In this document: piece by piece, positions 1 to 4,522 of the stretch | Position numbering within the stretch: the stretch's first letter is position 1 | How the letters are laid out: each line of letters begins with the position of its first letter | NCBI GenBank assembly: GCA_027859055.1 | Contig: JAQIBO010000381.1 | Span: 1 to 6,366, forward strand | DNA: 6,366 nucleotides | Direction of reading: 5' to 3' | Origin: Spirochaeta sp. | GTDB lineage: Bacteria > Spirochaetota > Spirochaetia > DSM-27196 > Alkalispirochaetaceae | The notes under the pieces: generated by a model | Told to the model about the DNA's origin: nothing | The model's database searches: none | Seen by the model: the letters and a program-made list of their open reading frames with translations, nothing else | Program-made: the position numbers and the translations under genes

Positions 1-323
1 GCGGGAAAGACCAGGGTCCCCGTCCGAAGGCGCTGCTGCTCAGCTCTCTCGCCGGCTGTACCGGCATGGATGTGGTGGCGATTCTCGGCAAAATGCAAAT
101 GCCCTATGACCGATTTGAAATCGGTATCGACGGGGCAACAACCGACTCACACCCCAAGGTGTACAACAAAGTGACCGTTGCCTACCGCTTCTGGGGTGAA
201 GAACTCGAAAAGGACAAGATAGAAAAGGCGGTGAAGCTTTCCCAGGACAAGTACTGTGGCGTGTCGGAAACGCTGAAGCAGCTTGCCGACGTGGACTACA
301 CGATTGAACTGAACCCGGCGTGA
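1..323 (+). CDS. OsmC family protein, 5'-truncated by the window edge
   Basis: The reading frame is open from base 3 to a TGA at 321-323, giving the last 106 residues. OsmC/Ohr-family proteins are dimeric, thiol-based peroxidases that reduce organic hydroperoxides with two cysteines. Both expected cysteines are visible: one in the helix motif LAGCTGMDVV (residue 19 of the fragment) and one in KYCGVSETL (residue 85). The entry PRPKALLLSSLAGC is typical of the YhfA-like OsmC subgroup rather than Ohr. The first in-frame ATG (base 66) lies inside the conserved helix after the first cysteine, so it is not the real start; the true start is upstream of the window. The gene converges on the TrmH-family gene. 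Family assignment is firm; the in vivo substrate cannot be told from sequence. Confidence 0.9.
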   Translation, partial: GKDQGPRPKALLLSSLAGCTGMDVVAILGKMQMPYDRFEIGIDGATTDSHPKVYNKVTVAYRFWGEELEKDKIEKAVKLSQDKYCGVSETLKQLADVDYTIELNPA

Positions 324-329
324 CGCAGT

Positions 330-375
330 AGGCGGCCGGCAGCAGGCACAGGGCGACCGTCGCCAGGCGGCCGGC
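330..375. repeat. 11-bp direct repeat in the convergent intergenic gap
   Basis: AGGCGGCCGGC occurs at 330-340 and again at 365-375. Each copy contains the self-complementary GCCGGC, so the copies could also pair with each other as a long-range stem. Between them, 352-364 can form a small GGCGA/TCGCC hairpin. There is no T-run on either strand, so this is not a canonical intrinsic terminator. The gap lies between the convergent OsmC and TrmH genes and may take part in ending transcription from both sides, which is an inference. Confidence 0.4.
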
Positions 376-379
376 GCCG

Positions 380-1306
380 TTACCGCGTCCCCGCGTCCCA
401 CCACGCCAGGGCGATCCCCACCGCAACCCCGACGTTCAGTGACGCTTTGGGTCCGCCGTGGGGTATCGACACAACCTCCCCCGCCGCGCGCGCCGCGGCG
501 AGCTCTTCTTCAGACAACCCCAACTGCTCGTGTCCTGCAACCAGCACTCCCGCGGCGGGGGGACTCACCTCGTAGATACTCCGGCCGCCGGTCTCCAGGG
601 CGATACGGGGCGGCGGCATCACGCTCTCCGGTACGTTCTGCTGCAGGAGCGTGACGGCGGCCCGCCAGTCTCCGGATACAACCGGCAGATGGGAAAGAAC
701 GCCCATCGCCGCGCGCCGGGTGCGCGGATGGGAGAGGGATGGGCAGTCCGGGCCGAGGACCACGCCAACAACGCCAAATGCGGCGGCGGTTCGCAGGATG
801 CCACCGAGGTTGAAGGGTGAGCGAATGTGGGGCAGATACACGACAACCGGCAGGACCGGCGCGCGGGCGTGCCCGTTGCCGTCGGCGGAAGCGCCAGCGT
901 CGGCATCGGCATCGGCGCCGGCATTCTGCGGAGTCCGCGGCACTTCATACTCCTCACCGGCGCGACGGGCAAGCCACTCCAGTGCTGTTGCCGCAAGCCG
1001 TTGGACGTGCGACGCCCGCGATGGAGCCGCCCCGTCCGCCGGGTCAACAAGGTCGATAAGCTCTTGAAGCACAAGCGCGCACCGCTCACCGTCGGGCTCA
1101 CGGGAGAGATTCGCCACAAGCGCCCGCACCACCTCCCGGAGGTAGCGGGGGTGGTCAAGCGAGGCGGAATCACCGGTTACGGCAAGATCGTGGAGTTGCA
1201 GAGAATCGCGGAGGTATCGGTACAGACTCCGCCGCGACAGGGATGTGACGCGCGCCACCGCGAGTAACGGGCGCGCAGCGAGTTCTCCCGGCGACGGAAC
1301 GGTCAC
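380..1306 (-). CDS. SpoU/TrmH-family RNA 2'-O-methyltransferase
   Basis: This 308-residue protein has a C-terminal SPOUT methyltransferase domain that would methylate a ribose 2'-OH in tRNA or rRNA using SAM. All three SpoU motifs are seen: motif 1 at about 161-179 (IRSPFNLGGILRTAAAFGV, with N166 and R172), motif 2 at about 255-269 (VAGHEQLGLSEEEL, with His where Asn is usual), and motif 3 at about 281-300 (IPHGGPKASLNVGVAVGIAL). Residues 1-125 are helical-looking and do not resemble the usual L30e-like substrate-binding domain. A low-complexity Ala/Asp/Gly linker (about 127-146) joins the two halves. The chosen start is GTG at 1304-1306. It has no Shine-Dalgarno and lies 6 bases after the upstream gene's stop, so translation is probably coupled. 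The family is firm; the RNA target is unknown. Confidence 0.87.
   Translation of the reverse strand: MTVPSPGELAARPLLAVARVTSLSRRSLYRYLRDSLQLHDLAVTGDSASLDHPRYLREVVRALVANLSREPDGERCALVLQELIDLVDPADGAAPSRASHVQRLAATALEWLARRAGEEYEVPRTPQNAGADADADAGASADGNGHARAPVLPVVVYLPHIRSPFNLGGILRTAAAFGVVGVVLGPDCPSLSHPRTRRAAMGVLSHLPVVSGDWRAAVTLLQQNVPESVMPPPRIALETGGRSIYEVSPPAAGVLVAGHEQLGLSEEELAAARAAGEVVSIPHGGPKASLNVGVAVGIALAWWDAGTR
897..926. repeat. Imperfect hexamer repeat coding an Ala/Asp linker
   Basis: Five imperfect 6-base units (GCGTCG, GCATCG, GCATCG, GCGCCG, GCATTC on the plus strand) lie inside the TrmH-family gene. On the coding strand they give the alternating Asp-Ala stretch between the N-terminal region and the SPOUT domain. 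Such short in-frame repeats are prone to length change, and the linker would tolerate it. Confidence 0.55.
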
Positions 1307-1312
1307 GGACGA

Positions 1313-2452
1313 TCAGTACGCGTTGGCGACGAGCTGCTGCAGAACGTCCGGCGCCGCGCCTCCCGGGACGGAAGACAGTCCCGGATACTCCAGGGCATCG
1401 TCGGCGGCGGCACTCAGATCCTCGTGGGCAACATCGAGATCCCGCAGACGAACCGGCAGATCAAGCTGGCTGAGCAGTTTTCTGACCCCCCGTCCGGCGC
1501 GGGGCGCGTCATCAACCGCGCGGATCCCCTCCACCGGTTCACCGAGCGCCGCGGCAACCTGCGCCGCCTTCTCGGCATTACGCGGTGTCAGCAGGTCCAC
1601 CACATGGGGAAGCAGAATGGTGGACACCCACGACTTGGGCAAATTGAAGCGCGCGTTCATGACGTACGAGAGGACGCCACCGATCCCCTGACCGGCAACA
1701 CCAACCCCCATCGCCGTCAGCATCCCCGCCTCCGCGGCGCGGTACCGGAACCGCGTATCGGTCGGATTGCGGACGCCCATCAACGCTGAGGCGTGTAATT
1801 CGGTGATCGCCCGTTGAAGCAGCGTGTCCGAATACAGCGAGCTGTCCGTGGAGAAGAACCCCTCAATCGCGGCGAGCAGGGTATCGAGAATCGCCGCGAG
1901 GGCGTATTTACTGGAAAGCGTCTGGGAGAACCCGGTATCGAGGACCACCGCACGAACGGTACCCGGCGCGATCGACACAATCCGCGCCCGGCCGGCATCC
2001 GTTACGATCGCCTCATCGCGCATCATCAGGTGGTTGCGGTACGAGGAGGGAACCTCGATATACGGCACCGACGAGTCCGGCGTCTTTCCATCGAGAAGGT
2101 CGCCGATTCGGGAAGAACCGGCGGCGATATTGGAGACGCACCGCGCCACCGACAGAACGCGCATACCCCCCAACCCGACCACTACGGACGACCGACTGGC
2201 TCGGGCAAGGGAAGCCAGTTCGTCAATGGTGCTGGCTGGAGAACCGGGCATCAGTTCGTCGTAGACCATCGTCTCCATGCCGGCGCGTTTGAGGATTTCC
2301 ACCACCCGGTCCACGTGGTTGCCCTCGTGGAGGACACCCTCGGAGACGATGAGCGCCCGCTTTCCGTGCTCTCGTGCGATCGCCCCGAGTCTGGGGAGAA
2401 CATCCTGGCCAAAGGCAAGAAACGGTGGTACTCGAAGTAAAAAGTTCTGCAT
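1313..2452 (-). CDS. Iron-containing alcohol dehydrogenase-fold protein, probable pseudoenzyme
   Basis: This 379-residue protein has the usual length and overall layout of group III Fe-dependent alcohol dehydrogenases. An N-terminal Rossmann-like half opens with the typical FGQDVLPRLGAIAREHGKRALIV pattern (about 14-36), and an all-helical C-terminal half ends in the family-like run D368-Y379. The active-site signatures are degraded. The NAD-phosphate loop GGGSxxD is GGMRVLS (95-101). The PTTxGTGSE loop reads PSSYRNHLM (135-143). Of the metal ligands, Asp190 remains, but the three His positions read Ala194, Gly258 or Gly259, and Lys273 (in NLPKSW where the family has PHG). Oxidoreductase activity is therefore unlikely, and a regulatory or structural role is possible. 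The start ATG at 2450-2452 has AGGA 10 bases upstream. The TrmH-family gene follows after 6 bases. The frame is intact, so this is a divergent gene, not a decaying one. Confidence 0.8.
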   Translation of the reverse strand: MQNFLLRVPPFLAFGQDVLPRLGAIAREHGKRALIVSEGVLHEGNHVDRVVEILKRAGMETMVYDELMPGSPASTIDELASLARASRSSVVVGLGGMRVLSVARCVSNIAAGSSRIGDLLDGKTPDSSVPYIEVPSSYRNHLMMRDEAIVTDAGRARIVSIAPGTVRAVVLDTGFSQTLSSKYALAAILDTLLAAIEGFFSTDSSLYSDTLLQRAITELHASALMGVRNPTDTRFRYRAAEAGMLTAMGVGVAGQGIGGVLSYVMNARFNLPKSWVSTILLPHVVDLLTPRNAEKAAQVAAALGEPVEGIRAVDDAPRAGRGVRKLLSQLDLPVRLRDLDVAHEDLSAAADDALEYPGLSSVPGGAAPDVLQQLVANAY

Positions 2453-2466
2453 TCCGCTGTAATCCT

Positions 2467-2499
2467 AAAAAAAAAGCAGTGCTATAAGTATAGCACTGC
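2467..2499 (-). terminator. Intrinsic terminator of flgM
   Basis: Read on the minus strand, an 11-base inverted repeat (GCAGTGCTATA and TATAGCACTGC, 2499-2489 and 2486-2476) is perfect around a 2-base centre, or about 9 pairs with a realistic 6-base loop. Nine T follow directly (2475-2467). It begins 25 bases after the flgM stop and ends 14 bases before the dehydrogenase-like start codon. There is no T-run on the plus side, so it acts in one direction only. Confidence 0.93.
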
Positions 2500-2516
2500 G
2501 GTGGGCTGTACAACAA
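2487..2516 (-). promoter_or_regulatory. Candidate sigma-70-type promoter embedded in the flgM terminator
   Basis: On the minus strand, TTGTTG (2516-2511), an 18-base spacer and TATACT (2492-2487) form a reasonable -35/-10 pair. The -10 lies in the centre and loop of the terminator hairpin. Transcription would start near 2480, inside the second arm, so this transcript could not refold the hairpin. Its short leader would carry AGGA (2466-2463) before the ATG. The downstream gene needs either this promoter or terminator read-through. This is inferred from sequence only. Confidence 0.45.
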
Positions 2517-2523
2517 ACCGGAA

Positions 2524-2811
2524 TCAGTCGATTCCGAAAGAAGACATTATCTCGTCGGCGACCCGATCGAGAACCTGATCGTTAATATAGGAAGGATCCT
2601 GTAATTTGGCTTTCACCTCTTCAACGCGGTCCTGCCGGATATCGGGCATATTTCGGACCTGTTCGACCGCTTGCATCATTTCGGAGCGAAGTTTCGCCTC
2701 GTTCGACACATTGATCGAATCCGTGGATTGAGATTTTTGCGGTTTTTTGACCTTATCGGACTTGTTGTACTGCTGTAGCGGGTCAACAGGTCCTAACCGT
2801 TCAATCGTCAT
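2524..2811 (-). CDS. flgM: Anti-sigma-28 factor FlgM
   Basis: FlgM binds the flagellar sigma factor FliA (sigma-28) and keeps it inactive in the cytoplasm until the hook is finished and FlgM is exported. The 95-residue protein has the family layout: a polar N-terminal segment rich in Lys, Gln and Ser (about 14-32), likely disordered, then the C-terminal sigma-binding part. That part starts at DSINVSNEAKLRS (31-43) and continues through RQDRVEEVKAKLQDPSYIND (59-78) to the end helix DRVADEIMSSFG. ATG at 2809-2811 is chosen because AAGGA lies 7 bases upstream and conserved sequence starts there. A longer frame reaching 2949 would overlap rsmI and the promoter. The gene is visibly richer in A/T than its neighbours. 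It has its own sigma-28-like promoter and terminator, which suggests autoregulation through FliA. Confidence 0.92.
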   Translation of the reverse strand: MTIERLGPVDPLQQYNKSDKVKKPQKSQSTDSINVSNEAKLRSEMMQAVEQVRNMPDIRQDRVEEVKAKLQDPSYINDQVLDRVADEIMSSFGID

Positions 2812-2836
2812 CGACTGATCCTTCCTTTCATTCTGA

Positions 2837-2863
2837 TTATCGACCGCATCTTCTATAATGTTA
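2837..2863 (-). promoter_or_regulatory. Sigma-28 (FliA)-type promoter of flgM
   Basis: On the minus strand, TAAC (2863-2860), a 15-base spacer and GTCGATAA (2844-2837) match the FliA consensus TAAA-N15-GCCGATAA at 10 of 12 defined bases. A start near 2830 would give a leader of about 19 bases that holds the flgM Shine-Dalgarno. The first three bases of the -35 are the TAA stop of rsmI. FliA-driven flgM expression is known in enteric bacteria, so the match makes biological sense. Confidence 0.7.
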
Positions 2864-3544
2864 ACGCTTTTTTCCCGACCATACAAGGACGGCAAACTCA
2901 CCCTTCTGCGGGATCTCTCCGGAGGCAACCAACCGGCCCCCCTCTTCAACGGTACACTCCACGATCTGCTCGTACATCTTCGTCATCTCTCGTCCCACTA
3001 CGATTCGCCACTCCGGCGCAGCCGTCGCCAGCTCGTCCATCAGTTTTCCGATTCGGTGCGGCGACTCGTACAGGATAAACGGTTCGTTCCGCCCGGCAAG
3101 CTCGGTCAGGCGCGTCAGCCGTTTTGCCCCCTTTGGCGGCAAGAAGCCCTCAAACCACCATCCGCGTCCGGCGATCCCGCTCACGGACACCAGGGCGGTT
3201 ATGGCGCTGGCCCCGGGAATCGGCACCGTCACATGGCCGGCCTCGCGGGCGGCCCGGACAAGACGGCTTCCGGGGTCGCTGATCCCCGGCGTTCCTGCAT
3301 CGCTCAGATATGCTATATCGGCATCTTGCGCCAGAATTTCAAGTAAACCGGGAATACACTGCGCCTCATTGTGGCCATGACAGCTTACCAGGGGTACGGA
3401 GATGCCCAAATGGCTCAACAGCTTGCGACTCTGGCGGGTATCTTCGCAGGCAATTCTTTGAACCCCGCGGAGCGTTTCAGCGGCGCGGACGGTGATATCC
3501 CCGAGGTTTCCGATAGGTGTTGCCACGATATAGAGACGTCCCAT
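2861..3544 (-). CDS. rsmI: 16S rRNA (cytidine1402-2'-O)-methyltransferase RsmI
   Basis: RsmI 2'-O-methylates C1402 in the decoding centre of 16S rRNA, using SAM. The 227 residues show the tetrapyrrole-methylase fold and RsmI signatures in order: VATPIGNLGDIT (7-18), CEDTRQSRKLL (33-43), SDAGTPGISDPG (81-92), PIPGASA (108-114), FEGFLPPKG (131-139), ILYESPHRI (157-165) and GREMTKMYE (184-192). The protein stops after the catalytic domain. It lacks the C-terminal extension that takes the E. coli enzyme to about 286 residues, and such short forms are not rare. ATG at 3542-3544 is chosen because the family begins here and a TACAAT box lies exactly 6 bases upstream; a 12-residue longer frame is possible but not conserved-looking. 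The gene is divergent from the zinc-ribbon gene and lies upstream of flgM. Confidence 0.95.
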   Translation of the reverse strand: MGRLYIVATPIGNLGDITVRAAETLRGVQRIACEDTRQSRKLLSHLGISVPLVSCHGHNEAQCIPGLLEILAQDADIAYLSDAGTPGISDPGSRLVRAAREAGHVTVPIPGASAITALVSVSGIAGRGWWFEGFLPPKGAKRLTRLTELAGRNEPFILYESPHRIGKLMDELATAAPEWRIVVGREMTKMYEQIVECTVEEGGRLVASGEIPQKGEFAVLVWSGKKR

Positions 3545-3550
3545 CGTTTC

Positions 3551-3580
3551 ATTGTACCCTTTCCTGCGGAGGTGCGTCAT
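3551..3580 (-). promoter_or_regulatory. Candidate leaderless promoter of rsmI
   Basis: On the minus strand, ATGACG (3580-3575), an 18-base spacer and TACAAT (3556-3551) precede the rsmI ATG by 6 bases. This spacing puts the transcription start at or next to the A of ATG. A GA-rich run (AGGAAAGGG) lies upstream of the -10 and would not be in such a transcript. The -35 overlaps the 5' end of the divergent zinc-ribbon gene. Confidence 0.5.
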
Positions 3581-4010
3581 TCAAGGATTTCTACTGGCCG
3601 GCTTGGTTGTGCTCGTCGCGGCGCTGCTGTTCAGCATGCTGCAACTCAAGCGCCAGGATTACTCCGCCCTGGCCAACCATATGGCCGGACGCACCCGGGA
3701 ACAGCTCAAGGTGATGAAACCGTGTCCTCTGTGCGGCACGTTGCTGCAGCCGGGTGAACGCGTCCACACGGTGGTCTACTCGGGCCCGGCTCCGGGCGCG
3801 CGCCGTCAGGACCAGGAGCGCCCCCGCGACTCGGTGGTACACATGTTCGGGTGTCCCTATTGCTACCCGCCAGGCGAACGCTATCACCGGACGTGTCCGG
3901 TGTGCGGAAAGACCATTCCCGCAGACGGCTACGTCGTCGCGCGGATGTTTCAGAAGAACCAGCGCAAGCACGTGCACGTCCTCGGGTGCACCGAGTGTCG
4001 GACGCGTTGA
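3552..4010 (+). CDS. Membrane-anchored protein with duplicated zinc ribbon
   Basis: I do not recognise a named family. Numbered from a TTG at 3552 (152 residues), one hydrophobic segment spans about 12-30 (GFLLAGLVVLVAALLFSML), followed by Lys33-Arg34. The rest is soluble and has four CxxC pairs: C58/C61, C101/C104, C115/C118 and C146/C149. They form two like units, each opening CPxCG and closing with H-hydrophobic-hydrophobic-GCxxC, which suggests a tandem duplication binding two zinc ions. The start is uncertain. TTG at 3552 has no Shine-Dalgarno, while a perfect GGAGG (3568-3572) lies 6 bases before an in-frame ATT at 3579, giving 143 residues. TTG at 3603 would cut the membrane segment. 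Its TGA overlaps an ATG in the HIT frame (TGATG). Zinc ribbons of this type often bind nucleic acid or partner proteins; the role here is unknown. Confidence 0.75.
   Translation: MYPFLRRCVIQGFLLAGLVVLVAALLFSMLQLKRQDYSALANHMAGRTREQLKVMKPCPLCGTLLQPGERVHTVVYSGPAPGARRQDQERPRDSVVHMFGCPYCYPPGERYHRTCPVCGKTIPADGYVVARMFQKNQRKHVHVLGCTECRTR
3568..3581 (+). promoter_or_regulatory. Strong Shine-Dalgarno before an in-frame ATT
   Basis: GGAGG at 3568-3572 is followed by 6 bases and ATT at 3579-3581, in frame with the zinc-ribbon protein. No ATG, GTG or TTG occurs in this frame at a usable distance. ATT is a rare but real start codon in some bacterial genes (infC is the classic case). If used, the protein would begin directly at its membrane segment. 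Confidence 0.4.
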
Positions 4011-4036
4011 TGCGCATCACCGCTTCTCAGTACCAT
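4007..4036 (+). promoter_or_regulatory. Candidate leaderless promoter of the HIT gene
   Basis: TTGATG (4007-4012), an 18-base spacer and TACCAT (4031-4036) lie 6 bases before the ATG at 4043. No Shine-Dalgarno is present. The -35 overlaps the stop codon of the zinc-ribbon gene. Confidence 0.5.
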
Positions 4037-4042
4037 ACACCT

Positions 4043-4387
4043 ATGGAAGACACAATTTTCGACCGGATTATCGCCGGTGAAATGGACGCAGATATCGTGT
4101 ACGAAGACGACGCGGTTGTTGCATTTCGCGACATCAGCCCCCAGGCGCCGATTCACGTTCTGGTGATACCGCGCAATCGGATGCAGAGCATTGCCGAGGC
4201 GCCGGAACACGACGCGGAAACGATCGGGAGGTTCATGCAGGGTGTGGCGCTGGCCGCGCGCAAACTGGAAGTCGAGGAAAACGGGTACCGCGTGGTACTC
4301 AACACCGGCCGGGACGCGTTGCAGACGGTGCCGTACGTCCACGCCCATATCATCGCCGGCCGCAAGCTGGGGTGGCCGCCGGGCTGA
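4043..4387 (+). CDS. HIT (histidine triad) family nucleotide-binding protein
   Basis: HINT-branch HIT proteins are small cytoplasmic homodimers that hydrolyse nucleoside phosphoramidates and related AMP conjugates. The 114-residue length and the layout fit: TIFDRIIAGEMDADIVYEDD (4-23), FRDISPQAPIHVLVIPR (28-44), VVLNTGRDALQTV (84-96), then the triad and the end GWPPG, which matches the HINT1 C-terminus. The triad HxHxHxx reads Y98-V-H100-A-H102-I-I: the nucleophilic middle His and the third His are kept, but the first His is Tyr (TAC, one transition from CAC). ATG at 4043 is chosen because the family begins at MEDTIFDRI. An alternative ATG at 4010 would add 11 unconserved residues and overlaps the previous stop. 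The gene may be both coupled to the upstream gene and served by its own promoter. Confidence 0.92.
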   Translation: MEDTIFDRIIAGEMDADIVYEDDAVVAFRDISPQAPIHVLVIPRNRMQSIAEAPEHDAETIGRFMQGVALAARKLEVEENGYRVVLNTGRDALQTVPYVHAHIIAGRKLGWPPG

Positions 4388-4437
4388 CGGTTCAAACCGC
4401 CCCGCCGCCACGAGACGGAGCGGCCCCTGCCTGCGCG

Positions 4438-4466
4438 GCCGGCGGGGGTGCCGCCCCACCGCCGGC
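4438..4466. other. Very stable GC hairpin after the HIT gene
   Basis: GCCGGCGG (4438-4445) pairs perfectly with CCGCCGGC (4459-4466). GGG (4446-4448) can add three more pairs with the C-run at 4454-4457, leaving a small bulge and a 5-6 base loop. It starts 50 bases after the HIT stop. There is no U-tract, so it is not a canonical terminator; it may protect the 3' end of the HIT mRNA or help termination. A minor CGGTT/AACCG stem lies at 4388-4399. Otherwise 4388-4487 holds nothing I can identify. Confidence 0.45.
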
Positions 4467-4487
4467 GCACCACCGGCTCCCGCGGAT

Positions 4488-4516
4488 TTGCTTCACGACG
4501 GCCGCTACAGTAGTTT
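4488..4516 (+). promoter_or_regulatory. Candidate leaderless promoter of the DUF482 gene
   Basis: TTGCTT (4488-4493), a 17-base spacer and TAGTTT (4511-4516) precede the ATG at 4523 by 6 bases. There is no purine-rich Shine-Dalgarno; the six bases before ATG are ACCCCT. The -35 match is modest (3 of 6), so the call rests mainly on the -10 position. Confidence 0.45.
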
Positions 4517-4522
4517 ACCCCT

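Noticed and set aside
1814..2440. Plus-strand open frame of 208 codons
   Set aside because: It runs antisense to the dehydrogenase-like gene, has an Arg/His-rich composition typical of shadow frames in GC-rich DNA, and resembles no family.
2476..2499. Terminator hairpin acting on the plus strand or as an operator palindrome
   Set aside because: There is no T-run after it on the plus strand and no plus-strand gene arrives there; the T-run on the minus strand explains it fully as the flgM terminator.
2812..2949. Longer N-terminus for FlgM (46 extra residues)
   Set aside because: It would overlap the rsmI 3' end and the sigma-28-like promoter; the Shine-Dalgarno and conserved sequence both point to the ATG at 2811.
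3529..3534. TATAGA as a -10 for the zinc-ribbon gene
   Set aside because: Only a poor -35 (TTTCCG, 16 bases away) accompanies it, so I could not support a promoter.
3851..4042. Longer N-terminus for the HIT protein (up to 64 extra residues)
   Set aside because: The extension is out-of-frame translation of the zinc-ribbon gene; the family starts at the ATG at 4043.
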